Notes under the pieces: generated by a model | Told to the model about the DNA's origin: nothing | Databases searched by the model: none | The model's input: only the letters and a program-made list of their open reading frames with translations | In this document: one piece after another, positions 10,208 to 20,364 of the stretch | Layout: each line of letters begins with the position of its first letter | How positions within the stretch are numbered: position 1 is the stretch's first letter | Made by a program: the position numbers and the translations under genes | NCBI GenBank assembly: GCA_013911885.1 | Contig: JACESI010000010.1 | Location: 25,760 to 89,759 of the forward strand | Direction: 5' to 3' | Length of the DNA: 64,000 nt | Origin: Hyphomicrobiales bacterium | GTDB taxonomy: Bacteria; Pseudomonadota; Alphaproteobacteria; Rhizobiales; JACESI01

Positions 10208-11539
10208 TCATCTCAGGTGGTCGCGAACCGAATAGACCATCAATGTCCCCAAGCCCCAGAACAGAAGCGTGACCAGAAGGACCAGAAATGAGTTCAGATA
10301 GCGTTCCGGATAGATCGCATCTTCAGGCATGCCGGGCGGGCTGAAGACCGCAAGGAAACGCTGCTGGCGATCCGCTTCGGCGCGGGCGCGTTCGAGCGAG
10401 GCAAGCGTGACCGTATAGGCCTGCTGGGCAAATTCCTGTTCAACCTGCAAGCGCTCGTAATTTGCAAGAAGCAGCGAAAGGTTGGACGGACTGCCATCCA
10501 GGTTCTTGCCCTTCCCACCGATTTCGGCACGCTTCAGATCCAGTTCGGTCTGAACGGAAGTGATTTCCTTGCGTAGCTGCTGGACCGAGGGTGAAGCTTC
10601 CGAAAGGGTTACCAGCAGAGTCGCCAGACGCGCGCGCAATTCGATCAACTGGCGCTCGAGACCTGTGGTCAGTTCGATCTGCGCCGTCGCCGTTGCAGCC
10701 GGATCGAGGGAACTCGTATTCGCCCGGAAATCGCGCAGTTCGTTGCGGATCAGTTTCAGGCGCAATTCCGCCGAGGAGACTTCCTTTTCGGAAAAACTGA
10801 CAGCGTCGCGGCGGGCCTGCTGAGAGAGCTTGTTGATCAGTTCCTGGCAGTATTTGACGATCAGCGAGGCAAGCTGATGTGCGTCTTCAGCGTTGAATGC
10901 CTGAACACGAAATGTGATGATTGACGATGCATTGTCAAAGGCCGGCGAAATCATCCAGTCCCAGTAATCGACCAGATCCTCGATCGGCAGGCCCTGTTCG
11001 AGCCTGTAAAGGAAGTCGACATTCTCGTTGCCGAAAACGCGCTGAAGATCCATCTCTGCTTGCAGTTTTTCGAGCAATTCCCGGCTCTTGAGGAAGTTGA
11101 GAATGATATAGGAATCCGTCGTGGTGCTGCCGGAACTCGACAATCCCGTGAGGGATCCAAGGAGATCGCCGCCGATCGCAGTTGCATCCATGCTGCGCAC
11201 CGAGAAACCGGCGCTTGCCGTATAGCGGTCGGAAGCGATGAAAATGAAATAGATCGAGCCGAGGATCGAGGGCAGGATCACCATCAGGAAAAATGAGATC
11301 GCAAGCAGGCGACGGCGAAGCGCCTGTGGCCGGAGCTTCGCCGCAGCGCTGGTCTGAAAAGTCTCGACAGCTTTCTTGAGCGGCAGGGGAATGACCGGCG
11401 CCGATGGCTTCCCGGCCGGAGCGACTGCGGCGAGCGGGCGGACGGTCGGCACTTGATGAGGGGCGGGGGCAACGGATGCCGGATTTGCAGGTTTCTCGAT
11501 TGCCATCCCGTCCGGAGCTCTTTCTGCTTGATCGGCCAT
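10208..11539 (-). CDS. Capsule export inner-membrane / polysaccharide co-polymerase protein (KpsE-like)
   Basis: A 443-residue protein with a Pro/Ala-rich N-terminal ~70 residues, a first membrane segment (about residues 88-112), a long periplasmic helical region with coiled-coil character rich in Glu, Arg and Leu (about 240-400), and a second membrane segment near the C-terminus. This architecture and the ASDRYTASAGFSVRS block after the first membrane segment match KpsE/CtrB/BexC proteins, which link the inner-membrane ABC exporter to an outer-membrane channel. It lies between manC and kpsM on the same strand. No tyrosine-kinase domain is present, consistent with ABC-dependent export. Confidence 0.85.
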   Translation of the reverse strand: MADQAERAPDGMAIEKPANPASVAPAPHQVPTVRPLAAVAPAGKPSAPVIPLPLKKAVETFQTSAAAKLRPQALRRRLLAISFFLMVILPSILGSIYFIFIASDRYTASAGFSVRSMDATAIGGDLLGSLTGLSSSGSTTTDSYIILNFLKSRELLEKLQAEMDLQRVFGNENVDFLYRLEQGLPIEDLVDYWDWMISPAFDNASSIITFRVQAFNAEDAHQLASLIVKYCQELINKLSQQARRDAVSFSEKEVSSAELRLKLIRNELRDFRANTSSLDPAATATAQIELTTGLERQLIELRARLATLLVTLSEASPSVQQLRKEITSVQTELDLKRAEIGGKGKNLDGSPSNLSLLLANYERLQVEQEFAQQAYTVTLASLERARAEADRQQRFLAVFSPPGMPEDAIYPERYLNSFLVLLVTLLFWGLGTLMVYSVRDHLR

Positions 11540-11660
11540 TAACGCTCTACCTTTTAAACCGGCAGGTTCATCACTCTATCGATGAGACGATGTTATACTT
11601 AATGCTTCAGAACTTAACAATGTGACAATTCTAAGGGGTGGTGCCAAGCCGCCTTATAGC

Positions 11661-13112
11661 TCATTTCCTGCCAAATTCGTCATCAAGACGGATGATGTCA
11701 TCCTCGCCGAGATAAGAGCCGAGCTGCACTTCGATCACTTCAAGGGGGATCTTTCCCGGATTGGCGAGGCGGTGCACCGCGCCGAGGGGAATATAGGTCG
11801 ATTGATTTTCAGACAGAATGCGCACCACGCCATCAACCGTCACTTCAGCGGTCCCGGAGACAATCACCCAATGTTCGGTGCGATGGTGGTGCTTCTGAAG
11901 CGACAACCGTGCGCCGGGGTTCACGAAAAGCCGTTTGATCTGGAAGCGGTCGCGTTTCAGGATCGAACTGTAGCCGCCCCATGGCCGATAGGTCAGCCGA
12001 TGCTCTTCGGTAAGGGCTGCGGTATCGGGGTTCGATTTCAACTGCTCGACAAGGCGTTTCACATTTTCAGAATCATCGAGAGAACTCACCAGAACGGCGT
12101 CATCGGAAACGATGACCGCGAGATTGTCCACACCATTGAGGGCGACGAGCTTATCGTCGCTGATGACGAGATTGTTGCGCGCATTCAGCGTCACATGCCT
12201 GCCCATGACGCTGTTTCCTGCCGCGTCGGGCGGCAGAACGGTGCGGATTGATTGCCAAGTGCCAAGATCTGACCAGCTGATCGCGGCCGGCACCACCGAG
12301 CAGCGGTCGGTCCGCTCAAATACGGCATAATCGACGGAAATCGATTTCATTGCTTCAAAAGCAGTCCTGTCGAGGCGGGTGAAATCCCTGTCGCGCTCGG
12401 CCTTTTTGACCGCGATGTGCGCTGCATCATGCATGGCCGGTTCGAAGCGGCGGAGTTCTTCAAGGAAGGTGCCGATTGAAAACACGAACATGCCGGAATT
12501 CCAGAAGAAACCGCCCTGGTCCAGAAACGCCGTCGCCGTCTTTACATCCGGTTTTTCGACAAAGCGCCTGACGTCGCGAAGGCCGGGTGCGGTTTCGCTT
12601 CCTGCTTCGATATAGCCATAGCCTGTGGCGGCTGTGGTCGGTTTGATGCCGAAGGTGACAAGCCTGCCGGACCTCGCACCCTGAACGGCGCTCCTTACAG
12701 CGGCCTGATAGGCATCATCCGCGATGATCCGGTGATCGGATGGCATGACGTGAAGCACGGGGAGTTCCTGAAGGTTCTGAAGCTCTGGGGCGTCATCGCC
12801 AAGATCCTGGCAAAAAAGGGCGCCGACCGCGAGCGCCGGGGCGGTGTTTCGCGCCGATGGCTCAAGCAGGATCGCCGCCAGCGGAACATTCACGTCCGCT
12901 GCCTGCTGCGCAACCAGAAAGCGATAGGCCTCATTGGTGATGATGACCGGATCGGCATAAAGATCATCTGCCCGGCAACGCAGGAGCGTTTGCTGAAACA
13001 AGCTGCCATTGTCGCCAAGGGCAATGAATTGTTTCGGATATTGACCGCGGGAGAGGGGCCAGAGCCGGGTTCCGGAACCCCCGGCAAGAATAATGGGTCT
13101 TACAGTCATCAC
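11661..13112 (-). CDS. manC: Mannose-1-phosphate guanylyltransferase / mannose-6-phosphate isomerase
   Basis: A 483-residue type II bifunctional enzyme. The N-terminal nucleotidyltransferase domain begins with [20 protein letters not shown], the GTP-binding signature, and has the catalytic FVEKPD block near residue 160. The C-terminal cupin domain (RPWGGY, then PGARLSLQKHHHRTEHW) is the phosphomannose isomerase part with its metal-binding histidines. It would convert fructose-6-P to mannose-6-P and mannose-1-P plus GTP to GDP-mannose; a phosphomannomutase is not in the window. It lies upstream of the kpsE-like gene with a 121-base gap, so it probably heads the export operon. Confidence 0.93.
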   Translation of the reverse strand: MMTVRPIILAGGSGTRLWPLSRGQYPKQFIALGDNGSLFQQTLLRCRADDLYADPVIITNEAYRFLVAQQAADVNVPLAAILLEPSARNTAPALAVGALFCQDLGDDAPELQNLQELPVLHVMPSDHRIIADDAYQAAVRSAVQGARSGRLVTFGIKPTTAATGYGYIEAGSETAPGLRDVRRFVEKPDVKTATAFLDQGGFFWNSGMFVFSIGTFLEELRRFEPAMHDAAHIAVKKAERDRDFTRLDRTAFEAMKSISVDYAVFERTDRCSVVPAAISWSDLGTWQSIRTVLPPDAAGNSVMGRHVTLNARNNLVISDDKLVALNGVDNLAVIVSDDAVLVSSLDDSENVKRLVEQLKSNPDTAALTEEHRLTYRPWGGYSSILKRDRFQIKRLFVNPGARLSLQKHHHRTEHWVIVSGTAEVTVDGVVRILSENQSTYIPLGAVHRLANPGKIPLEVIEVQLGSYLGEDDIIRLDDEFGRK

Positions 13113-13360
13113 GGATCAACTTGCGCCTGCGGCGTGCCATTGTCATCGCCAAAAGAGTGCGCGATAGGTATCATGGACGTTTTGCGGAACCAAGCAATTT
13201 ACATCGTCCTTGAGGCTTGCCGTCTTGCGCTAAAGTGTCCATAGGCTTTCGAATGTCTAGTCGTGCCCGTGGTGGTCGATGATTGCGGTGGCGTTCACTG
13301 ATCAGCGGGCGTTACGAGACTGGCATTTCCTGTTGGTTTTTTCACGGTTTTAGATTGCGC

Positions 13361-15274
13361 ATGAGGGGATTTCTATCAAAGCCACACCAGCTTCTGCGCT
13401 TTGTCGCGAAGCGGTTGCGTGAGGAGCGTGGCTTGCGTCGTCTTTTGCAGGATATTGCCAATCTTGTTCGAGGGAACGGGATTGCCGGGCTTTTTCGTGA
13501 AATTGCCGTCATCGGTAACGCCGCACAGTCGCCGCTGCGGCGGGATAGCGCCTATCCGGCCTGGATCGCACGTCATGATTATGACGATGAGCGCGATGGT
13601 CCGGCGCTGCGGCGGGCAATCGCGGATGCATCTGGCGCATCCGCTGGTGCTGACGAGAGCGACATGCCGCCTCTTCCTTTTTTGTCCATTCTTGTTGATC
13701 TTGGCCATGAGAGGCCGGAAACAACAGGCGATATCGAGCACACCATCGCGGCGCTCGAAACCCAGCATTACCTGAAGTTCGAACTCCTGGTCTTTTCAAA
13801 AACCGGGATAGGTGAGGTGGTCGCGGCGCGGCTTTCCTCCATCATGCACCGCCATTCCTGGTTTCAACTGATGACCGGGGGCGCCGCAGATTTTACCGAT
13901 GCGGCAAACCGGGCAGTCAAGGTGGCGCGCGGCGATCATCTCTTGTTTCTGCGCCCGGGCGACGGGCTCGGGCAGAATGCGCTTGCCGAGATCGCGCTTG
14001 CGGCCTCAAGGCACCGCGACGCCTCGTTTCTTTATTGGGACACGGATCGGATCGGCCCGGATGGCAGAAGAAGGGAGCCTTGTTTCCGGCCAGACTGGAA
14101 CAGGGAATTATTCCTGTCGCAGGATTATATCGACGGCGCGGCGCTGATCCCGCGTGGGCTATTTCTAACGATCGGAGGCTTCCGTCAAGGCTTCGGCGAT
14201 CATACGCTTTATGAACTGCTGTTGCGGGCGCTTTGCGCACCGGACAGGCATGAACCGCATCACATTGCCCGCATTCTCTGCCATCGCGCCGAACCGGCGG
14301 ACGGCCCTGATCTTTCCTCTGAGCGCGCAAAAAGTTCGACACAGCTTCTTGCGGTTCAGGCCTATTGCGAGCGGATGCTGCCTTGTGTGAGGGCAGAGCT
14401 GGCCGCACATGGCATCACGCGCCTTCGCTATCCGCTGCCCGCAGCCCTGCCGCTTGTCAGCGTGCTGATCCCGACGCGCGACCGGCTCGATCTTCTGCGT
14501 CAGGCTGTCAACGGGCTTCTCCAACGCACCGACTATCCGGCAATGGAAATCCTGATTGCCGACAATGACAGCCGGGAACCGGAGACGCTTGCTTACCTTT
14601 CTCATCTCGAAGACAACCGGTCAGCCCGCGTGATCCGGCATCCGGGCGCGTTCAACTTTTCTGCCTTGATCAACCGGGCGGCGAGCGCGGCGAACGGCGA
14701 CTTTTTCTGCCTTTTGAACAATGATGTCGACGTGATCCACGCCGACTGGCTGGGCGAGATGGTATCGCGCGCGGCAGCGCCCAATATCGGTGCGGTTGGA
14801 GCCAAACTGCTTTACGCCGATCAGCGCATTCAGCATGCCGGTGTGGTCCTCGGCATTAAGGGAACGGCGGGCCATGTTTTCAAATTTCTGAAGCGTCATG
14901 ATGCGGGCTATCAGAAGCGGCTGCAATCCGCGCAGCAATGGCTCGCGGTCACAGCCGCCTGTCTCGTCGTCAGCCGGGAAAAATTCATCGCCGTCGGCGG
15001 TTTTGACGAAACCGACCTCGCGGTAACATTCAATGATGTCGATTTCTGCCTGAAACTCCATCAGGCCGGGTATCGCAATCTCTATACGCCCTATGCTGAA
15101 CTCTATCACCTCGAATCGGTGAGCCGCGGCAGCGACGCGGCCAAGGAAAAGCGGGATCGCGCCCACAGGGAACGCGATGTGATCCGCGCGCGCTGGGCGG
15201 CCTATATCGCGAATGATCCGTTTTATTCGCCGAACCTCAGCAGGGCATCGGACAATTTTGCGCTGCGGGAATGA
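13361..15274 (+). CDS. Two-domain glycosyltransferase, family 2
   Basis: About 637 residues from ATG 13361; the open frame extends 26 codons upstream but that extension has no family character. Residues ~100-330 look like a degenerate GT-A domain (LFLRPGDGLGQNALAEIA, then FLYWDTDRI). Residues ~365-600 are a canonical GT2 domain: VSVLIPTRDRLDLLRQAV, ILIADNDS, and the DXD-like LLNNDVDVIHADW around residue 451, followed by VAVGGFDE-type acceptor residues. Double GT-A proteins of this type assemble rhamnan and other O-antigen backbones. It is transcribed away from manC and towards another glycosyltransferase gene. Confidence 0.88.
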   Translation: MRGFLSKPHQLLRFVAKRLREERGLRRLLQDIANLVRGNGIAGLFREIAVIGNAAQSPLRRDSAYPAWIARHDYDDERDGPALRRAIADASGASAGADESDMPPLPFLSILVDLGHERPETTGDIEHTIAALETQHYLKFELLVFSKTGIGEVVAARLSSIMHRHSWFQLMTGGAADFTDAANRAVKVARGDHLLFLRPGDGLGQNALAEIALAASRHRDASFLYWDTDRIGPDGRRREPCFRPDWNRELFLSQDYIDGAALIPRGLFLTIGGFRQGFGDHTLYELLLRALCAPDRHEPHHIARILCHRAEPADGPDLSSERAKSSTQLLAVQAYCERMLPCVRAELAAHGITRLRYPLPAALPLVSVLIPTRDRLDLLRQAVNGLLQRTDYPAMEILIADNDSREPETLAYLSHLEDNRSARVIRHPGAFNFSALINRAASAANGDFFCLLNNDVDVIHADWLGEMVSRAAAPNIGAVGAKLLYADQRIQHAGVVLGIKGTAGHVFKFLKRHDAGYQKRLQSAQQWLAVTAACLVVSREKFIAVGGFDETDLAVTFNDVDFCLKLHQAGYRNLYTPYAELYHLESVSRGSDAAKEKRDRAHRERDVIRARWAAYIANDPFYSPNLSRASDNFALRE

Positions 15275-15447
15275 GACACGGACGGATCAGGCCGTCGAAA
15301 AGCCAGTCTTCCTTCAGGCGATGTCGTTCTTGATTATGTCTTTGCTGGGCTTTCGGCAGGTTTTGGACCACAATCCGGTCCTGCCATGGCGTCTAATTCT
15401 GCGGCCAGCCTGCCGCCTGCCGCTTTTGAAACCACAGGAATTGCTTC

Positions 15448-16980
15448 GTGAACGGACCTGATCTCAAGATACCTGATGATTACCGCAGCCGGGAAAGCGT
15501 GCATTACTTCGATGACGTCGCCTTTCTTGACGGCGATGTCATCCACCAGCCGGAAGTCTATGACGCCGCCGATTATTTGCTGAAAGCAGGTGGTCGCCGC
15601 ACGATCATAGACATTGGTTGTGGCAATGGCCGGAAGCTGAAGAAGGTCGGGGCGGAGAGGCATATCGGTATCGATTTTGGTCCCAATATCGATTTTTGCC
15701 GCAAATATTATGGCACCTGGGGTGAATGGCACGAACAGGATCTGACGCAGCCGGACTGTGTTCAATGGGCCGAACTCGCCGATCACACCGCTCTCGTGGT
15801 TTGTGCCGACGTGGTCGAACATCTTCTCGACCCGACACCGCTTCTTGCCTTGCTTGCTGCTTGCTATCAGCGTGGAGCACAGGTTCTGACGAGCACGCCT
15901 GACCGTGTGCGTGGCCGCGATCACAAGGGGCCGCCGCCAAACCCTTCGCATATTCGCGAATGGGCGCTTGACGAATATACGGCGCTGCTTAAGGCCGTCG
16001 GATTGCCGAGCGTGTTCGCGGGCTACACGATCAACAATTCGCAAGCCCGCGAACCGAAGACGATTGTGACCCTTCATGACCGGATGATGGATGAGCTTAC
16101 AAAAAACCGGACTGAGGCGAAACCGAGCGCCCGCCCGCTTGCCATCCTTGCCGCCTATAACGAGGCCGATATTATCAGAGACACGATCACCGATTGGCTT
16201 GATCAGGGATGCGACGTTCATTGTCTCGACAATTGGTCCACCGATAAGACCGGCGAGATCCTCGACAAACTTCACCGTGTTCACGGGGATCGTGTCACCG
16301 TCGAGCGCTTTCCGCCGGACGAAAGCGTTCCGCACGGGGAATGGAAGGCGATCCTTGCCCGAAAGGCGACGATTGCAGCCTCCCATCCGGGTCGCTGGAT
16401 CATCCATAGCGATGCGGATGAACTGCGCCGCGCACCTTTTCCCGGAATGACAATCGCACAAGCCCTCGACATCGCCCGCCAAAGCGGCGCCAATCGGGTG
16501 CATTTCAATCTCATCAATTTCCGTCCGACGGATGAACTGCCTTATCAGCCGGGGACACTCAAGCGCCACTTCTCTTTCTTCGAGTTTGGCACATTGCCTG
16601 GCCATTTCCTGCAGGCGAAAGCCTGGATTCAGGGGGAGGGGGCTGTCGATCTGGTCTCGAGCGGAGGGCATATCGCGAAGTTTCAGCACGCGAAGGACTT
16701 TGTCTATCGCTTCCTGCTCAAGCATTATCCGATCCGTTCTGCGGCGCACGGCCAGAAAAAGGTGCTCCATGAGCGGGTATCACGCTGGTCGCCTGAGGAG
16801 ATGGCAAAGGGCTGGCACCGTCAATACGAGGTGCTTGCCGCTGATCCGTCTTTCATCTGGGATCCGGCGTTTCTTTTTGCCTATGATTCTGACTTTTGGG
16901 CCGACCATGGATTGGCCATTCTGACTGATCTTCCCGAGCGGCGGTCCCGGCAAGGACTAACTGTGGCCCGAGGCCGTTAA
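15448..16980 (+). CDS. Methyltransferase - glycosyltransferase (family 2) fusion
   Basis: A 510-residue protein starting at GTG, with AGGAA ten bases before it. Residues ~1-200 form a class I SAM-dependent methyltransferase with motif I IIDIGCGNGRKLKK near residue 52 and a later VVCADVVEHLLDPTPLL block. Residues ~230-500 resemble the Glyco_tranf_2_4 group: LAILAAYNEADIIRDTI, then LDNWSTDKTGE, and IIHSDADELRR, which would be the DXD metal site. One protein could therefore both transfer and cap or methylate a sugar, as terminal-modifying enzymes do in ABC-exported glycans. The substrates are unknown. Confidence 0.85.
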   Translation: MNGPDLKIPDDYRSRESVHYFDDVAFLDGDVIHQPEVYDAADYLLKAGGRRTIIDIGCGNGRKLKKVGAERHIGIDFGPNIDFCRKYYGTWGEWHEQDLTQPDCVQWAELADHTALVVCADVVEHLLDPTPLLALLAACYQRGAQVLTSTPDRVRGRDHKGPPPNPSHIREWALDEYTALLKAVGLPSVFAGYTINNSQAREPKTIVTLHDRMMDELTKNRTEAKPSARPLAILAAYNEADIIRDTITDWLDQGCDVHCLDNWSTDKTGEILDKLHRVHGDRVTVERFPPDESVPHGEWKAILARKATIAASHPGRWIIHSDADELRRAPFPGMTIAQALDIARQSGANRVHFNLINFRPTDELPYQPGTLKRHFSFFEFGTLPGHFLQAKAWIQGEGAVDLVSSGGHIAKFQHAKDFVYRFLLKHYPIRSAAHGQKKVLHERVSRWSPEEMAKGWHRQYEVLAADPSFIWDPAFLFAYDSDFWADHGLAILTDLPERRSRQGLTVARGR

Positions 16981-16983
16981 TAT

Positions 16984-18318
16984 CTATGCATAGACGGCGA
17001 TTGCCGAGAGAAGCCGGATACCGCTCGTGCCGGAGAAGTTTTCGCGCATGCGCACAAGGTTCGAGTTTGAAATCGGCGAGAGTTCCGTTGTCGGAATGAT
17101 CGTGACCCCGCTATCGCTTGCTGCTGTTGCGGCGTTGACGAAAGAGCCGCCGACGCCGGAAGGCGATATGCTTATGCTGGCGGTGGAGCTGTTCGCGATG
17201 AAGCCTTTGACCATGATGCCGGACTGGCGAAAACTCCCGCCGAACAGGGCAATCAGCATGGGCGAGATATCGAGGGTGACGCAACGTCCGGGTGTGATCG
17301 AGACTGGGTCTCCGATCTGAATCATATGCCCTGCGAGCCAGCCGGTGAGCATCGACGCTGATCTGACGCGAAATTGTGTCGAACTGACATAGGTCGCAAT
17401 CCATGCACTATGGCTCGCCGCGCTCAGCGTGGTGTTCCAGATGCGGGCGAGCGAAACGCCATTCATGATGGTATTGAAAAACGTCTCTGCGACCGGGGTC
17501 GTGAGCGTGACGAGATCACCGCTTATCGCGGCGATGGTTGCGGTGCGGGGGTTTTGCAGCGATGTGCTGTCCTGACGATAGATCGAGACCTGACCATCAC
17601 CGCCCGGCGTGAAGATGACACCGCTCAGGGGTGCGTAATTGGCGGGGATGCTTTTCAGTCCCTGAACGCTTACCTGACCTGTTTGGGAGTCGGTGATCAG
17701 CGCATCGCGAAAATTGCTGCCATTGCTGGAGACCCTGACATGCCAATCGTCATCGCCGGTCAGGCCAAATTCGGCGCGGGTGGAAAAACCGGTCTGGAAC
17801 TGCACGCTTGCCGTTCTCGTCGGCGCGGCCTTGTTGAGGTTGAGCCGAATGTCGCCGCTTCCTGTCGGTGTGACATCATCATGGCTCAACAGCACAGCGT
17901 CCGATTTGACCGCGAGCCGGTTCACGCTATCAGCCATCGTGTTGATGCCGAGTTGCGCCGTTTCGTCCGGCATGCCGCCGCTGATCGTCTGCCAAAGCGC
18001 GCCGTCATAGCGGATGAGATTGCCCGCCTGAAGGTCATAGGCGCGAAGGCCGTCGAAGGGTGTTTGAAACAGCCACGCGCCGTCGATGAAGGCTGCAACA
18101 TCGCCGGCATGGCCCGAAAAAGCGCCGGTCGGGTTCTCGCCGACAATCACGCTCTCGCCCGCATCCGGGGCTGGCGGCGGGGCATCGACGGCGCGCGCAG
18201 CGATTTGCAGATTCAGCAGAAAGTCGAGTTGGCGCAAGGCCTCGTTGTGGGTCACGTGTTTCTGCGCCTGGGCAGGCATGATGAAGGGAAACTGGTGGCG
18301 GACGGTCGTGTCGGACAT
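16984..18318 (-). CDS. DUF2793 domain protein, phage/GTA tail- or spike-like
   Basis: About 444 residues. The start at 18318 is fixed by AGAGGAGG six bases before ATG; the frame is open further upstream but without a ribosome site. Residues ~1-110 are a DUF2793 domain (FPFIMPAQAQKHVTHNEALRQL, later GAFSGHAGDVAAFIDGAWLF and GNLIRYDGALWQ). This domain is known from phage and gene-transfer-agent structural proteins. The rest is Ser/Thr/Gly-rich beta-type sequence. It ends four bases from the stop of the glycosyltransferase fusion and follows rfbD on the same strand. No other phage genes are nearby, so its place inside a capsule locus is unusual. Confidence 0.8.
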   Translation of the reverse strand: MSDTTVRHQFPFIMPAQAQKHVTHNEALRQLDFLLNLQIAARAVDAPPPAPDAGESVIVGENPTGAFSGHAGDVAAFIDGAWLFQTPFDGLRAYDLQAGNLIRYDGALWQTISGGMPDETAQLGINTMADSVNRLAVKSDAVLLSHDDVTPTGSGDIRLNLNKAAPTRTASVQFQTGFSTRAEFGLTGDDDWHVRVSSNGSNFRDALITDSQTGQVSVQGLKSIPANYAPLSGVIFTPGGDGQVSIYRQDSTSLQNPRTATIAAISGDLVTLTTPVAETFFNTIMNGVSLARIWNTTLSAASHSAWIATYVSSTQFRVRSASMLTGWLAGHMIQIGDPVSITPGRCVTLDISPMLIALFGGSFRQSGIMVKGFIANSSTASISISPSGVGGSFVNAATAASDSGVTIIPTTELSPISNSNLVRMRENFSGTSGIRLLSAIAVYA

Positions 18319-18424
18319 GGGGCCTCCTCTGGGATGATTGTCCCGGGAGTATGGAGGCTGAAGGATCCACCGGGGATAAGGCGGCGCAATATCCGCCTTT
18401 TTGATGCATGTCTGCAACCATGCC

Positions 18425-19291
18425 TCAGGAACAGAGGTCGGCGTCTCTGAAATCCTGCGCGAAAGCGGTGTCAAAAGCGGTGCGGTCGAGGCGGGAATTT
18501 TGCGGTCGCGCGGCTCTGGTCGGGTAATCGGCGGTGGTGATCGCGATCACATTGGCATGGGGTCCGCCCTTTACAGCGCTCTCGGCGAATATCCGTCGGG
18601 CGAAACCGCACCAGGTCATTTCCTCGCGCCCGGCAAAGTGAAACACCTTGCCAAGGCCGGTGTCGCGACCGCTTTTCCAGTATTGTGCAATCAGGAGAAG
18701 CGCGTCGGCGATATCATGTGCTGCTGTCGGCGTTCCGATCTGGTCATCCACAACGCTGACAGTATCGCGCGTCTCTGCGAGGCGGATCATGGTCTTCTGG
18801 AAATTCTTCCCGTATGGGCTGTAGACCCAGGCAGTCCGCAGGATCAAATGATCCGGGTTTGCGGCGCGTACGGCCTCTTCCCCGGCAAGCTTGGTGCGGC
18901 CATAGACGCCGAGCGGATTGACCGGGTCGCTCTCGACATAGGCGCGATCAAGGCTTCCGTCGAAGATATAGTCGGTTGAAACATGAATGATCCGCGCTCC
19001 TTTTTCGCGTGCTGCGGCGGCGAGGATTCCGGGTGCGGCACCGTTGACCGCCATGGCAAGGTCCGGCTCATCTTCTGCCTGATCGACAGCGGTATAGGCG
19101 GCGACGCTCAGGATGAGGTCCGGGCGGGCATTGCTGACTGCGGCGCGCACGCTTTCGGGATCGGCAAGATCAAGCGCGATCGCGGTGCCTTCGCGCGCTG
19201 CGAAAACGATGTCGAAAGCGGGATGCGCGCCGGCGCGGTCTGCAAGGCAGCGCGCGACCTGACCTTCTTTACCCGTTACCAGAATTCTCAC
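18425..19291 (-). CDS. rfbD: dTDP-4-dehydrorhamnose reductase
   Basis: 288 residues from GTG 19291, which overlaps the rfbB stop (GTGA). An N-terminal extension is open but lies inside rfbB. The Rossmann start [16 protein letters not shown], the [11 protein letters not shown] block and the [12 protein letters not shown] motif (Tyr and Lys of the SDR active site) identify the RmlD family. It reduces dTDP-4-dehydro-L-rhamnose to dTDP-L-rhamnose, the last step of the pathway encoded by the four rfb genes here. Confidence 0.94.
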   Translation of the reverse strand: MRILVTGKEGQVARCLADRAGAHPAFDIVFAAREGTAIALDLADPESVRAAVSNARPDLILSVAAYTAVDQAEDEPDLAMAVNGAAPGILAAAAREKGARIIHVSTDYIFDGSLDRAYVESDPVNPLGVYGRTKLAGEEAVRAANPDHLILRTAWVYSPYGKNFQKTMIRLAETRDTVSVVDDQIGTPTAAHDIADALLLIAQYWKSGRDTGLGKVFHFAGREEMTWCGFARRIFAESAVKGGPHANVIAITTADYPTRAARPQNSRLDRTAFDTAFAQDFRDADLCS

Positions 19292-20361
19292 TGTGCGGCC
19301 TCGGGTTTTTCCAGTGTGCCAAGCCTTGCAAAGCCTGCTTTCTCGCGGATCGGTCCCCACCACCATGCATTGGCGAGATACCAGTCGATGGTTGAAGAAA
19401 GCCCGGTCTCGAATGTCTCCTGCGGCGTCCAACCGAGATCACGCCGGATCTTGGTTGCATCAATGGCATAGCGCCGGTCATGGCCGGGCCGGTCGGTCAC
19501 GAAGGTAATCAGATCGCCATAGGGGGCAGCGTTTGCGCGCGGGCGCTTCGCATCCAAAAGGCGGCAGATGGCGCGCACGACATCGATGTTCTTCTGTTCG
19601 GCATTGCCGCCGATATTGTAGCTCTCGCTCAGGCGGCCGCGTGTTGCAACCAGTTCGAGAGCGGCGGCATGGTCCTCGACATGAAGCCAGTCGCGGACAT
19701 TCTCGCCCTTGCCATAGACCGGCAGGGGCCTTTCCTCAAGCGCGTTCAGGATCACGAGGGGAATGAGTTTTTCCGGGAAGTGATAGGGGCCATAATTGTT
19801 CGAGCAGTTCGAAAGCACCACGGGAAGGCCGTAGGTCTCATGCCAGGCGCGCACGAGATGGTCCGACGCGGCCTTGGAAGCCGAATAGGGCGAAGAGGGG
19901 GCATAGGGCGTCTCTTCGGTGAAAAGACCCGAATCGAACGGCAGATCGCCGAACACTTCATCCGTCGAGATATGATGAAAACGGAAGCCGTCGCGCTTTG
20001 CCCCGCTCAGGCTTTCATAATAGCCCCGAACCGCGTTGAGGAGCTTGAACGTGCCGACGATATTCGTCTCGATGAAGGCGCCCGGGCCGTCGATCGAACG
20101 GTCGACATGGCTTTCGGCGGCAAGGTTCATGACGATGTCGATGGCGTGCTCCCGCAGCAGCGCCCCGATCCGCTCGCCATCGCCGATGTCGGCCAGTTCG
20201 AACGTGTAATTCGGCTGATTTTCGATCGCCCGCAGCGAGGCGAGATTGCCGGCATAGGTGAGCTTGTCGGCATTGACGACATGATAATGCGGGTTCGCTG
20301 CAAGTCTGCGGCAAACGGCCGAGCCGATGAAGCCGGCGCCGCCGGTGACGAGAAAGCGCAT
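19288..20361 (-). CDS. rfbB: dTDP-glucose 4,6-dehydratase
   Basis: A 357-residue extended SDR enzyme. The nucleotide-binding motif is [16 protein letters not shown], followed by [15 protein letters not shown], the [11 protein letters not shown] block and the catalytic [22 protein letters not shown] with Tyr and Lys. It converts dTDP-glucose to dTDP-4-dehydro-6-deoxyglucose. The start is three bases after the rfbC stop, and its stop overlaps the rfbD start, so rfbA-C-B-D are tightly coupled. Confidence 0.96.
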   Translation of the reverse strand: MRFLVTGGAGFIGSAVCRRLAANPHYHVVNADKLTYAGNLASLRAIENQPNYTFELADIGDGERIGALLREHAIDIVMNLAAESHVDRSIDGPGAFIETNIVGTFKLLNAVRGYYESLSGAKRDGFRFHHISTDEVFGDLPFDSGLFTEETPYAPSSPYSASKAASDHLVRAWHETYGLPVVLSNCSNNYGPYHFPEKLIPLVILNALEERPLPVYGKGENVRDWLHVEDHAAALELVATRGRLSESYNIGGNAEQKNIDVVRAICRLLDAKRPRANAAPYGDLITFVTDRPGHDRRYAIDATKIRRDLGWTPQETFETGLSSTIDWYLANAWWWGPIREKAGFARLGTLEKPEAAQ

Positions 20362-20364
20362 GAT

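Noticed and set aside
15334..16770. 478-codon minus-strand frame opposite the methyltransferase-glycosyltransferase fusion
   Set aside because: The plus-strand frame has clear methyltransferase and GT2 motifs; the antisense frame has none.
17374..18450. 358-codon plus-strand frame opposite the DUF2793 gene
   Set aside because: DUF2793 is recognisable on the other strand with a strong ribosome site; this frame has no family character.
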